Origin: Stenotrophomonas maltophilia
Lineage (GTDB): Bacteria > Pseudomonadota > Gammaproteobacteria > Xanthomonadales > Xanthomonadaceae
Length of the DNA stretch: 27,247 bases
Reading direction: 5' to 3'
Assembly (NCBI GenBank): GCA_002386405.1
Contig: DGIP01000324.1
Span: 1 to 27,247 of the forward strand
Part shown: piece after piece, positions 1 to 7,129 of the stretch
Layout: every line of letters starts with the position of its first letter
Position numbering within the stretch: position 1 is the stretch's first letter
Position numbers and translations under genes: made by a program
The notes under the pieces: model-generated
Database searches by the model: none
What the model was told of the DNA's origin: nothing
Seen by the model: only the letters and a program-made list of their open reading frames with translations

Positions 1-633
1 GGCGGGGCTGAGCCAGGCCAGGGTCCACCATTCGCGGTGCGTCAGGCGCGCACTGACGCGGTGCCAGCTCGGGGCGATCAGCAGCGCCGCCACCAGGGTC
101 ACGCCCAGCGCCACGTAGCGCAGTTCGTTGCCGTCCCAGCCCAGCGTGCCATCGGCGAAGGCCCACACGAACGACATCATCAGTCCGGCCGCGGCCGGGC
201 TGGCCAGGCCGATGAACCAGCGCTTGTCGACCACGCTGACCTGCGTGTTGAAGCGGGCCAGGCGCAGCGCGGCGCAGGCCGCATACAGGAACGCCACCGC
301 CCAGCCGACCCGGCCGAGGATGGGGTCGTCGAACTTCAGCCACGACAGCGACCAGTGGTACATCACCAGCGCCGGGGCCATGCCGAAGCTGACCAGGTCG
401 GCCAGCGAGTCGTACTGCACGCCGAACTCGCTGCTGGTGCCGGTCAGGCGCGCCACCCGGCCATCCAGGCCGTCCATGACCGCGGCCACGAACACGGCGA
501 TGGCGGCATTGACGAAATCGCCGTTGGCCGCCGCGATGATCGCGTAGAACCCGGCGAACAGGCCGGCGGTGGTGAACAGGTTGGGCAGCAAATAGATGCT
601 GCGCGAGCGCGGCGGGGGTTTCATCTGATCCAT
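1..633 (-). CDS. pssA: CDP-diacylglycerol-serine O-phosphatidyltransferase (partial, 3' end outside window)
   Basis: Inner-membrane enzyme that joins CDP-diacylglycerol and L-serine to phosphatidylserine, the precursor of phosphatidylethanolamine. The 211 visible residues carry the full CDP-alcohol phosphatidyltransferase signature, D57-G-x2-A-R62, then G71, D75 and D79, with a further D54. Hydrophobic segments at about residues 14-35, 40-56 and 100-115 and further ones later fit a polytopic type II PssA. The start is taken as the ATG at 633, giving MDQMKPPPRSRSIYLLPN; an in-frame ATG at 624 would remove three residues. The gene runs leftward off the window, so its C-terminus is not seen. It diverges from the DUF4124 gene across about 100 bp. 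Family assignment is secure; the exact start is not. Confidence 0.93.
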   Translation of the reverse strand, partial: MDQMKPPPRSRSIYLLPNLFTTAGLFAGFYAIIAAANGDFVNAAIAVFVAAVMDGLDGRVARLTGTSSEFGVQYDSLADLVSFGMAPALVMYHWSLSWLKFDDPILGRVGWAVAFLYAACAALRLARFNTQVSVVDKRWFIGLASPAAAGLMMSFVWAFADGTLGWDGNELRYVALGVTLVAALLIAPSWHRVSARLTHREWWTLAWLSPA

Positions 634-735
634 GCCCGCCAGTTTAGTGGCTGCGGCCCCATTTGGGGGGAGGCTTGCCAGCACGGGGCGGGAATGCTGC
701 AATCGCGCCTCTGTCCCCCGTTGCCCGGAGTTGCC

Positions 736-1116
736 ATGCGTGCCCTGCCCCTCGTGTGCTGCCTGCTGCTGCTTGCCAGCGCTTCGGCCAGCGCCGGAAC
801 CGTCTACAAGTGGAAGGACGCCAACGGCGTGACCCAGTATTCGGAGAAGCCGCCCACCGGCCAGAACGCCGAACAGCGCCAGATCCAGAACCGGGACCCG
901 GTTGGCGGCAGCCCGGTGGCCAAGGCCGCGCCGGCTGAATCGGCCGATTGCACCACCGCCCGCAACAACCTGGCCCTGCTCAACGGCAAGGGCGCGGTCA
1001 TGCAGGACACCAACGGCGACGGCAAGCCCGATACGCCGCTTGACGACGCCCAGCGCCAGAATCAGAAGGGCCTGGCTGAGGCGGGAATCAAGGCCTATTG
1101 CAAGCCGGCGGCCTGA
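736..1116 (+). CDS. Secreted DUF4124 domain protein
   Basis: A 126-residue exported protein of unknown role. Residues 1-21 form a typical Sec signal peptide (MRALPLVCC then a leucine/alanine core, cut near ASA-GTVYKW). The mature start, GTVYKWKDANGVTQYSEKPP, is the hallmark of DUF4124, a small beta-rich domain common in Xanthomonadaceae and other Gammaproteobacteria; the following segment is low-complexity and charged. Two cysteines (one in ESADCTT, one near the C-terminus in AYCKPAA) could form a disulfide in the periplasm. The ATG at 736 is preceded by GGAG at 727-730, a good ribosome binding site. A longer reading of the same frame from position 37 is antisense to pssA and is not credible. 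The gene stands alone, followed by palindromic repeats. Confidence 0.88.
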   Translation: MRALPLVCCLLLLASASASAGTVYKWKDANGVTQYSEKPPTGQNAEQRQIQNRDPVGGSPVAKAAPAESADCTTARNNLALLNGKGAVMQDTNGDGKPDTPLDDAQRQNQKGLAEAGIKAYCKPAA

Positions 1117-1118
1117 CC

Positions 1119-1142
1119 ACACGACCAACGGTCGTGTGCTAC
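1119..1142 (-). repeat. GTAG-tagged palindrome (SMAG/REP-like), copy 1 upstream of proS
   Basis: Read on the minus strand this is GTAG followed by a perfect 8-bp stem (ACACGACC / GGTCGTGT) around a GTT loop. It starts two bases after the DUF4124 stop codon. The design, GTAG plus a short hairpin, is that of the SMAG repetitive extragenic palindromes described in Stenotrophomonas maltophilia. Confidence 0.75.
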
Positions 1143-1148
1143 CGCCAG

Positions 1149-1169
1149 GTATCGACCGTTGGTCGATAC
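1149..1169. repeat. Perfect 9-bp palindrome (REP-like)
   Basis: GTATCGACC and GGTCGATAC form a perfect hairpin around GTT, six bases after the previous palindrome. It shares the core GACCGTTGGTC with its neighbour, so the two look like a diverged pair in which this copy has kept only GTA of the GTAG tag. Confidence 0.6.
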
Positions 1170-1225
1170 GACCGCCGGGCCCGAATTGGGCACGGTGGCG
1201 GCCGGACTGGCGGCGGATTGAATGC

Positions 1226-1250
1226 CACGCGACTGACAGTCGCGTGCTAC
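1226..1250 (-). repeat. GTAG-tagged palindrome (SMAG/REP-like), copy 3 upstream of proS
   Basis: CACGCGACT and AGTCGCGTG pair around GAC, followed by CTAC, which is GTAG on the minus strand. Same construction as the palindrome at 1119-1142 but with a different stem sequence. Confidence 0.7.
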
Positions 1251-1254
1251 CCGC

Positions 1255-1287
1255 CTACATTTTGCCAGCCGTGCTGGCAAAATGTAG
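1255..1287. repeat. Perfect 15-bp inverted repeat just upstream of proS
   Basis: Two 15-base arms (CTACATTTTGCCAGC and its exact complement) flank a three-base loop CGT. Both ends carry GTAG in opposite orientations, so it may be a fused pair of REP elements. It ends 27 bases before the proS start codon, so a transcript starting upstream would carry this hairpin near the ribosome binding region. There is no T tract on either side, so it does not look like an ordinary terminator. Confidence 0.75.
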
Positions 1288-1314
1288 GCTTCCAGCCGTT
1301 CAGCGAAGCCGACG

Positions 1315-3006
1315 ATGCGCCTCTCCCAGTTCCATCTGCACACCACCAAGGAAACCCCCGGCGACGCCGAGCTGACCAGCCACCGGCTGATGCTGCGCGC
1401 GGGCATGATCCGCAAGCTGGCCTCGGGGCTGTATATCTGGTCGCCGCTGGGCCTGCGCGTGCTGCGCAAGGTCGAGCGCATCGTGCGCGAAGAGATGGAG
1501 CGTGCCGGTGCCATTGAATTCCAGGTGCCCACCCTCCAACCCAAGGACCTGTGGGAGGCCACCGGGCGCTGGGAAAAGTTCGGCCCGCAGCTGCTGAAGA
1601 TCAAGGACCGCAAGGAGCAGGTGTTCTGCTACAGCCCCACCGCTGAAGAGGCCGCGGCCGATTTCGCGCGCCAGGAACTGAACAGCTACAAGCAGCTGCC
1701 GGTGAACTTCTTCCAGATCCAGACCAAGTTCCGCGACGAGATCCGCCCGCGCTTCGGCGTGATGCGCGCGCGCGAGTTCCTGATGAAGGATGCCTACTCC
1801 TTCCACCTGGACGATGCCTGCCTGGTGCGTGAGTACGAGAACATGAAGGCCGCCTACGCCCGCGTGTTCACCCGCCTGGGCCTGGACTTCCGCATGGTGC
1901 AGGCCGATTCCGGCGCGATCGGCGGCGACGCCTCGCAGGAATTCCACGTCATTGCCGAGTCCGGCGAAGACGCGCTGGTGTTCTCCACCGGGTCCGATTA
2001 CGCGGCCAACATGGAAGCGGCCGTCGCCGCTGCACCGGGTCCGCGCCCGGCCGCCAGCGAAGCGCTGCGCAAGGTGGAGACGCCCACCCAGAAGACCTGC
2101 GAGGCGGTAGCTGCCCTGCTCGGCCTGGGCCTGGAGCGCACCGTCAAGTCGATCGCCATCATGACCGAGGCCGGCTTCGTGCTGGCGCTGGTGCGCGGCG
2201 ACCACGACGTCAACGAGATCAAGCTGGGCAAGGTCGCGGGCCTGCAGGGTTACCGCATGGCCGGTGAGGCGGAAATCGCCACCCACCTGGGCAGCGAACC
2301 GGGCTTCCTGGGCCCGCTCAACCCGGCCAAGCCGATCCGCATCGTGGCCGATCGCGACGTTGCCGCGATGTCCGATTTCGTCATCGGCGCCAACGACGCC
2401 GGTTTCCATATTGCCGGCGTCAACTGGGGCCGTGACCTGCCCGAACCGGAAGTGGCCGACATCCGCAATGCGAAGGAAGGCGACCGTGCCGCCGATGGTG
2501 GCGAACTGCGTGTGGCACGCGGCATCGAAGTAGGCCACGTGTTCCAGCTGGGCCGCCAGTATGCGCAGGCCTTGAATGCCACCGTGCTGGACGAGAACGG
2601 CAAGGCCGCGGTGATGGCGATGGGCTGCTACGGCATCGGTATCTCGCGCATCGTCGCTGCGGCCATCGAACAGAACCATGACGACGCCGGCATTATCTGG
2701 CCCGACGCGATGGCGCCGTGGCAGGTGGTGGTGTGCGTGATCAACCCGAAGCAGGACGACGCCGTGGCCAGCGCCGCTGCCGACCTGCTGGCCGAGCTGC
2801 AGGCCGCCGGCCTGGATGCCGCACTGGACGACCGCGGGCTGCGCCCGGGGTCGATGTTCGCCGACATGGAACTGATCGGCGTGCCGCACCGGGTGGTGGT
2901 ATCCGAACGCGGCCTGGCCGCCGGTACGTTCGAGTACCGCGCGCGCACTGCCAGCGAAGCGGAGAGCCTGGACCACGATGCACTGATGAAAAAACTGACA
3001 AAGTAA
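1315..3006 (+). CDS. proS: Prolyl-tRNA synthetase
   Basis: Cytoplasmic class IIa aminoacyl-tRNA synthetase that charges tRNA-Pro with proline in two ATP-driven steps. The 563-residue product matches the usual bacterial (prokaryote-type) ProRS length near 570. Visible landmarks are the N-terminal class II core with the [20 protein letters not shown] segment, motif 2 near residues 137-162 ([17 protein letters not shown]), a YbaK-like editing insertion at about 225-405 that should hydrolyse mischarged Ala-tRNA-Pro, motif 3 at 437-450 ([14 protein letters not shown]), and an anticodon-binding domain at the C-terminus. The ATG at 1315 gives the family's [20 protein letters not shown] start; the ribosome binding site is weak. 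A terminator follows at once. Long readings on the opposite strand are shadows. Confidence 0.98.
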   Translation: MRLSQFHLHTTKETPGDAELTSHRLMLRAGMIRKLASGLYIWSPLGLRVLRKVERIVREEMERAGAIEFQVPTLQPKDLWEATGRWEKFGPQLLKIKDRKEQVFCYSPTAEEAAADFARQELNSYKQLPVNFFQIQTKFRDEIRPRFGVMRAREFLMKDAYSFHLDDACLVREYENMKAAYARVFTRLGLDFRMVQADSGAIGGDASQEFHVIAESGEDALVFSTGSDYAANMEAAVAAAPGPRPAASEALRKVETPTQKTCEAVAALLGLGLERTVKSIAIMTEAGFVLALVRGDHDVNEIKLGKVAGLQGYRMAGEAEIATHLGSEPGFLGPLNPAKPIRIVADRDVAAMSDFVIGANDAGFHIAGVNWGRDLPEPEVADIRNAKEGDRAADGGELRVARGIEVGHVFQLGRQYAQALNATVLDENGKAAVMAMGCYGIGISRIVAAAIEQNHDDAGIIWPDAMAPWQVVVCVINPKQDDAVASAAADLLAELQAAGLDAALDDRGLRPGSMFADMELIGVPHRVVVSERGLAAGTFEYRARTASEAESLDHDALMKKLTK

Positions 3007-3013
3007 TGACAGG

Positions 3014-3038
3014 GCCGGGTGAAACATCCCGGCTTTTT
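3014..3038 (+). terminator. Rho-independent terminator of proS
   Basis: GCCGGG (3014-3019) pairs with CCCGGC (3028-3033) around an 8-base loop and is followed by TTTTT. It begins eight bases after the proS stop codon. Confidence 0.88.
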
Positions 3039-3075
3039 ATTGTCCCGTTTCCATTGATTATTTTTTCTCGCTGTG

Positions 3076-3100
3076 CATTCTCGAAATGAGAATGTATGCT
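3076..3100 (+). promoter_or_regulatory. Palindrome and putative -10 upstream of the H-NS family gene
   Basis: CATTCTC (3076-3082) and GAGAATG (3088-3094) form a perfect 7-bp inverted repeat around GAAAT. Directly after it comes TATGCT (3095-3100), a plausible -10 box 60 bases before the start codon; no good -35 is visible. The palindrome would sit in the spacer of such a promoter, as an operator might. It vaguely resembles iron-responsive (Fur) operators, but the match is too loose to name a regulator. Confidence 0.35.
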
Positions 3101-3160
3101 GATGGCGTGCCAAGGACTGGCTCAACCCCGTCCTTCTATTGTTAGATTCCGGAGCAGTTG

Positions 3161-3535
3161 ATGAGTATTGACCTGAGTGGTTTGTCCGCCAAAGAGCTGG
3201 GCGCCCTGATCAAGAACGCCAAGAAGCAGCAGACGATTGTTGCCAAGCGCCCGGCCATCACCAAGGTCCGCGCACAGCTGACCAAGTTGGCCAAGGCAAA
3301 CGGATACACCCTGGAAGAAGTGGCAGGCGTTGCAGCCCCCGCCCGCGGCCGCGCCGGCAAGGCCGCCACGGCAGCACCGGCCAAGGCCGTGCGCAAGCTC
3401 GGCAAAGTGGCCCCGAAGTACCGCAACCCGGCCAACCCGAAGGAAACCTGGACCGGCCGTGGCAAGCAGCCGCGCTGGCTGGCTGCCCACACCACCAAGG
3501 GCAAGAAGCTGGAAGATTTCCTGATCAAGAAGTAA
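3161..3535 (+). CDS. H-NS family nucleoid-associated protein
   Basis: A 124-residue basic DNA-binding protein expected to bind AT-rich DNA in the minor groove and silence or modulate transcription. Residues 1-50 form the helical, lysine-rich oligomerisation part; residues 58-85 are an Ala/Pro/Lys linker; residues 87-107 hold the H-NS C-terminal DNA-binding signature, YRNP then TWTGRGKQPRWL at 96-107. The ATG at 3161 is chosen over the adjacent TTG at 3158 because GGAG at 3151-3154 is spaced six bases from it. Xanthomonas has similar short H-NS proteins such as XrvA, but I cannot tell orthology. It is a single-gene unit between two terminators, with a palindrome at its likely promoter. Confidence 0.93.
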   Translation: MSIDLSGLSAKELGALIKNAKKQQTIVAKRPAITKVRAQLTKLAKANGYTLEEVAGVAAPARGRAGKAATAAPAKAVRKLGKVAPKYRNPANPKETWTGRGKQPRWLAAHTTKGKKLEDFLIKK

Positions 3536-3560
3536 GCGTCGCGTCGTAGATGCGCGAATG

Positions 3561-3590
3561 AAAACGCCGGCTGGAATGCCGGCGTTTTTT
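3561..3590 (+). terminator. Rho-independent terminator of the H-NS family gene
   Basis: ACGCCGGC (3564-3571) pairs with GCCGGCGT (3578-3585) around TGGAAT, followed by a run of T. Three A residues upstream extend the stem, so it could work weakly in the other direction. Confidence 0.88.
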
Positions 3591-3599
3591 GTTTTCAGG

Positions 3600-3715
3600 G
3601 TACGTGCGCAGGATCATGGCTTTGACACGCGTGGCTCGTGTACGTGCGCAGGATCATGGCTTTGACACGCATGGCTCGTGTACGTGCGCAGGATCATGGC
3701 TTTGACACGCATGGC
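3600..3715. repeat. 40-bp tandem repeat, three units
   Basis: Three head-to-tail units start at 3600, 3640 and 3680; the last is about 36 bases long before it diverges. Units 1 and 2 differ at one base (GACACGC followed by G or A). Each unit contains GACACGCATGGC, the stem half of the GTAG palindrome found intact at 3703-3725, followed by a broken second half. The array looks like local amplification of a decayed REP and its flank. Together with the palindromes and 10-mers it fills the 307-bp gap between the H-NS gene and the exporter; I see no gene there. Confidence 0.9.
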
Positions 3716-3725
3716 GTGTCACTAC
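3703..3725 (-). repeat. GTAG-tagged palindrome (SMAG/REP-like), left member of a pair
   Basis: On the minus strand: GTAGT, then GACACGC and GCGTGTC arms around CAT. It overlaps the third 40-bp tandem unit and is the inverted partner of the copy at 3781-3802. Confidence 0.8.
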
Positions 3726-3780
3726 GATCCTTGGTCGCTTGGTTTTGGGGTCGGGCGTTGATGGTTTATGCAGCCGCCGC

Positions 3781-3802
3781 GTAGAGACACGCCATGCGTG
3801 TC
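3781..3802 (+). repeat. GTAG-tagged palindrome (SMAG/REP-like), right member of a pair
   Basis: GTAGA followed by GACACGC, CAT, GCGTGTC. Same arms as the copy at 3703-3725 in the opposite orientation, with the two GTAG tags facing each other across about 55 bases. Confidence 0.82.
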
Positions 3803-3807
3803 CCACT

Positions 3808-3837
3808 GAAACTCTCAGAAACTCTCAGAAACTCTCA
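3808..3837. repeat. 10-bp tandem repeat, three perfect units
   Basis: GAAACTCTCA occurs three times in a row without mismatch, ending five bases beyond the stop codon of the leftward exporter gene. A short simple repeat prone to slippage; it does not alter any reading frame here. Confidence 0.9.
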
Positions 3838-3842
3838 CTAAT

Positions 3843-5102
3843 TCACAGATTCTTTCGCGCCGGCACCAGCAGGTTGCCGAACAATAGTCCCGCCACGAGT
3901 GCCATTACCACGTTGAGCACGGTCATCAGCACGGTCTGGCCGGCACTCATGTCCTGCTGCTGCACCAGGGTAAGCACGCCGCGCAGGCTGGTGCTGCCGG
4001 GCACCAGCATGATGATGCCCGGCAGGCGGATGATCGCGCCCGGGCGCTGCACCAGGCGGCCGAACAGGTTGCCCGCCGCGGTCATCACCATGGCCGACAT
4101 GAAGATGCCGGCCGGCAGGCCCCACGCCTGGCCGGCGAACTTGGAAATCGCATAGCCGGCCACCGATGCGGCAATCACCCACGGGTAATCGCGGCGGTTG
4201 GCCTTGAACAGCATCGCGAACGCGAACGCCGCGATCAGCAGCGCGCTCCATTCCACCCAGTCCGCCTGCGGCCGCGATGCGCGCACCACCGGGTCCAGCC
4301 CGAGGATGCCCGACAGCGTCACCGCGATCACCGCGCCCACGGTGAGCTTGAGGATGGTGGTGATCGCGCCGGCGAAGCGCGCGGTGCCCGATACCCAGTG
4401 CTGGCTGGCCAGCTCGTTGACCGCGTTGGTCAGCGACATGCCGGGCAGCATCACCACCAGCGAGGCGATGATCACCGTATTGAGGTTGAGCGCGCCCACG
4501 AACGAGGCCACCAGCGCGGCCACCGTGCCGGCCAGCAGTGCGGCCAACGCCTCGCTGGCTTCGCGGCTGGCCGGGCGGCGGTCGGTGACCAGCGTCATCA
4601 GCCCGATCAGCAACCCGATCACCCCGGCGGTGGCGATATCCAGCCACGGCAGTTTCCACAGCCCGGCCACGCCGGCCGCACCCAGGCTGTAGGACAGGAT
4701 CATGCGGATCTTGCCGCGCCGGCCCGGGTCCTTGTCCAGTTGCCGCAGTGCGGTATGGCCCTGCGCGATGCTCATCGTGCCGTTGGCCACCGCTTCGGTG
4801 ATCTGGTCGGCGATGCTGAGCTTGTGCAGGTCGTTTTCGCCCGGTGCCAGCCGGATAACGCGCGTGATGTCCGATGAACCGATGGCCTTGGTCGGGTCGC
4901 TGAAGCTCAGGATCAGCCCGGTCGGGTTCGACCACGGCTCGCAGTCCAGGTCCAGCCGCTGCGACAGCGCAACCACCGCCGCCTCCAGCCGCTGGGCGGT
5001 GGTGCCGTAACTGTGCAGCCGTCCGGCGATCTCGGACACGAAGGCCACCCGCTGTGCGTAGGTGGCGGGAGGGGTGGCAATGGCGGGTGCGTCGGCAGAC
5101 AT
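3843..5102 (-). CDS. Threonine/serine exporter family protein (ThrE-like)
   Basis: A 419-residue inner-membrane protein of the ThrE family, whose characterised member in Corynebacterium exports threonine and serine by proton antiport. The first about 130 residues are mostly soluble (QRVAFVSEIAGRLHSYGTTA, then a segment with SFSDPTKA), as in the ThrE N-terminal half. From about residue 130 on there are roughly ten hydrophobic helices in two blocks, matching the fused ThrE and ThrE_2 arrangement. The conserved LPGMSLTNAVNELAS and LVPGSTSLRGVL segments are seen. The ATG at 5102 gives MSADAPAIATPPATYAQRV; the same frame stays open further upstream but is antisense to the permease gene. It diverges from the lipid transport operon across 81 bp. 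Substrate in this organism is inferred only. Confidence 0.88.
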   Translation of the reverse strand: MSADAPAIATPPATYAQRVAFVSEIAGRLHSYGTTAQRLEAAVVALSQRLDLDCEPWSNPTGLILSFSDPTKAIGSSDITRVIRLAPGENDLHKLSIADQITEAVANGTMSIAQGHTALRQLDKDPGRRGKIRMILSYSLGAAGVAGLWKLPWLDIATAGVIGLLIGLMTLVTDRRPASREASEALAALLAGTVAALVASFVGALNLNTVIIASLVVMLPGMSLTNAVNELASQHWVSGTARFAGAITTILKLTVGAVIAVTLSGILGLDPVVRASRPQADWVEWSALLIAAFAFAMLFKANRRDYPWVIAASVAGYAISKFAGQAWGLPAGIFMSAMVMTAAGNLFGRLVQRPGAIIRLPGIIMLVPGSTSLRGVLTLVQQQDMSAGQTVLMTVLNVVMALVAGLLFGNLLVPARKNL

Positions 5103-5183
5103 GCGGCGTAGTATTACCCGATGTCGGGCCGCATACACACTTGGCTTCCACGCATACAGGTTATGCTGCGTGGAGGACGCCCC

Positions 5184-6296
5184 ATGACGCCAGAACAGAC
5201 CCCCAAACTCGAACAGGATCCACACGACCCCGGCCTCATCCGGTTGTCCGGCCAGTGGACCTTGCGCACCGCGCTGGACGCGGCCGAAGTGCTGCGCGCG
5301 GCGCCCGAGAAGGTCACCGGCATCGATGCCAGCGGCATCACCCAGCTGGATTCGGCCGGCGTGCTGCAGGTGTTGCGCGTGGCCCACCGCGCCGACCTGG
5401 CCGAGGATGCACTGACCTTCCGCGAGGACCACCGCGCGCTGGTATGCACCATCGAGGAAGTGGCCGACGACCGCCCCAAGGCCAAGCGCGACTTCGGCGT
5501 GCTGGCCGCGCTGGAGCGCCTGGGCCGCAGCGTGCACGCCACCGGCCACAACATCGTGGCGCTGGCCAGCTTCCTGGGCGAGAACCTGGTCAAGGGCGGC
5601 CGCCTGCTGCGCGAGCCGCGCCGTTTCCGACTGACCGCGACCGTGCACCACATGGAACAGGTCGGGCTGGACGCGGTGCCGCTGGTGGCGCTGCTGTCCT
5701 ACCTGGTGGGCGCGGTGATCGCGTTCCTGGGCTCGACCATCCTGCGCGACTTCGGCGCCGAGATCTACGTGGTGGAACTGGTCAGCATCGCCTTCCTGCG
5801 CGAATTCGCCGTGCTGCTCACCGCGATCGTGCTGGCCGGCCGCACCGCCAGCGCGTTCACCGCGCAGATCGGCTCGATGAAGGCGCGCGAGGAAATCGAT
5901 GCGATCCAGACCCTGGGCCTGGACCCGGTCGACCTGCTGGTGCTGCCGCGCCTGATCGCGCTGCTGGTCACCCTGCCGCTGCTGACCTTCGTGGCGATGA
6001 TCGCCGGCCTGGCCGGCGGCGTCACCGTGGGCGCGTTCGACCTGGATATTCCGCCGCAGATGTACCTGGCGCGGCTGCACGACACCATCGAGGTGCGGCA
6101 CATGCTGGTGGGCCTGTCCAAGGCGCCGGTGTTTGCCGCCGTGATCGGCCTGATCGGCTGCCTGGAAGGGCTGAAGGTGGAAGGCACCGCGCAGTCGGTG
6201 GGTGAGCGCACCACCTCCAGCGTGGTGCAGACCATCTCGCTGGTGATCATCATCGACGCGTTCGCCGCGTTGTGGTTCATGCACATGGATTGGTGA
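5184..6296 (+). CDS. mlaE: MlaE-family ABC transporter permease with N-terminal STAS domain
   Basis: Inner-membrane permease of an MCE-type phospholipid transporter that moves lipids between inner and outer membranes. Of 370 residues, about 14-95 form a STAS (MlaB-like) domain, with GIDASGITQLDSAGVLQVLR as its core; about 125-370 form the MlaE permease, with LVGAVIAFLGSTILRDFGAE, LREFAVLLTAIVLAGR and GSMKAREEIDAIQTLGLDP segments typical of the family. In E. coli the STAS protein MlaB is separate; here it is fused. The ATG at 5184 is chosen because GGAGG lies at 5172-5176; an upstream in-frame ATG at 5121 has no such site. First gene of a four-gene operon, overlapping the ATPase gene by one base (TGATG). 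Confidence 0.93.
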   Translation: MTPEQTPKLEQDPHDPGLIRLSGQWTLRTALDAAEVLRAAPEKVTGIDASGITQLDSAGVLQVLRVAHRADLAEDALTFREDHRALVCTIEEVADDRPKAKRDFGVLAALERLGRSVHATGHNIVALASFLGENLVKGGRLLREPRRFRLTATVHHMEQVGLDAVPLVALLSYLVGAVIAFLGSTILRDFGAEIYVVELVSIAFLREFAVLLTAIVLAGRTASAFTAQIGSMKAREEIDAIQTLGLDPVDLLVLPRLIALLVTLPLLTFVAMIAGLAGGVTVGAFDLDIPPQMYLARLHDTIEVRHMLVGLSKAPVFAAVIGLIGCLEGLKVEGTAQSVGERTTSSVVQTISLVIIIDAFAALWFMHMDW

Positions 6297-7126
6297 TGAC
6301 GACCACAGCCGCCCCTGAAGAAGACACCCGCACCGCGCTGGCCGACGCCGCCGGGCTGGCCATCCGGGTGCGCGGGCTGACCAACCGCTTCGGCAGCCAG
6401 ACCGTGCACGAAGGCCTGGACCTGGACGTGCGCCGCGGCGAGATCCTCGGCGTGGTCGGCGGCTCGGGTACCGGCAAATCGGTGCTGATGCGCAGCATCC
6501 TGGGCCTGCGCACGCCCGATGAAGGCCAGATCGAAGTGCTGGGCGTGGATGCACGCTCGGGTAACCGCGCCGACCGCCTGCACATCGAACGCAACACCGG
6601 GGTGCTGTTCCAGGATGGCGCGCTGTTCTCGTCCATGACCGTGGGCGAGAACGTGCAGGTGCCGCTGAAGGAACACCACGGCGAACTGCCCGAGCGCTGG
6701 CATTACGAGCTGGCACTGCTGAAGGTGAAGCTGGCCGGCCTGCCGGCCGATGCGATCAACAAGCTGCCCTCGCAGCTGTCCGGCGGCATGCGCAAGCGCG
6801 CCGGCCTGGCCCGCGCGCTGGCGCTGGACCCGCCGCTGCTGTTCCTGGACGAGCCCACCGCCGGGCTGGACCCGATCGGCGCGGCCGCCTTCGACCGCCT
6901 GATCAAGACCCTGCAGGAAGCGCTGGGCCTGACCGTGCTGCTGATCACCCACGACCTGGACACGCTGTATGCGATCTGCGACCGGGTGGCGGTGCTGGCC
7001 GACCACAAGGTGATCGCCAACGCGCCATTGCATGAAATCGAACAACTGGAGCATCCGTGGATCCAGGAATATTTCCACGGACCGCGTGCGCGTGCTGCAC
7101 GCGCTGCCAAGCAGAAGAGCGAGTAA
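6296..7126 (+). CDS. mlaF: MlaF-family ABC transporter ATP-binding protein
   Basis: Cytoplasmic ATPase subunit that powers the MCE lipid transporter encoded by its neighbours. All ABC motifs are present in the 276 residues: Walker A at 55-62 (GGSGTGKS, K61), the signature LSGGMRKR at 161-168, Walker B LLFLDEP ending at D185-E186, the D-loop, and the switch histidine H219 in ITHD. The ring of sequence after Walker A (SILGLRTPDEGQIEVLG) and the RKRAGLARAL stretch are those of MlaF/Ttg2A proteins. The start shares a base with the permease stop codon, so translation is probably coupled; an ATG eight codons upstream, inside the permease gene, is less likely. Confidence 0.95.
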   Translation: MTTTAAPEEDTRTALADAAGLAIRVRGLTNRFGSQTVHEGLDLDVRRGEILGVVGGSGTGKSVLMRSILGLRTPDEGQIEVLGVDARSGNRADRLHIERNTGVLFQDGALFSSMTVGENVQVPLKEHHGELPERWHYELALLKVKLAGLPADAINKLPSQLSGGMRKRAGLARALALDPPLLFLDEPTAGLDPIGAAAFDRLIKTLQEALGLTVLLITHDLDTLYAICDRVAVLADHKVIANAPLHEIEQLEHPWIQEYFHGPRARAARAAKQKSE

Positions 7127-7129
7127 GCC

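Noticed and set aside
37..735. Long plus-strand open frame running into the DUF4124 gene
   Set aside because: It is antisense to pssA, whose catalytic motif is intact, and the residues are Arg/Ala/Gln-rich as in shadow frames of high-G+C genes. The signal peptide at 736 marks the real start.
1300..3027. 575-codon open frame opposite proS
   Set aside because: Composition (His, Gly, Ala, Gln rich) is typical of an antisense shadow; proS on the other strand has all its motifs.
3076..3094. Fur box upstream of the H-NS family gene
   Set aside because: The palindrome shares only part of the Fur consensus; naming the regulator would go beyond the sequence.
3600..3715. CRISPR-like look of the 40-bp units
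   Set aside because: Units are strictly tandem with no variable spacers, only three copies, and no cas genes nearby.
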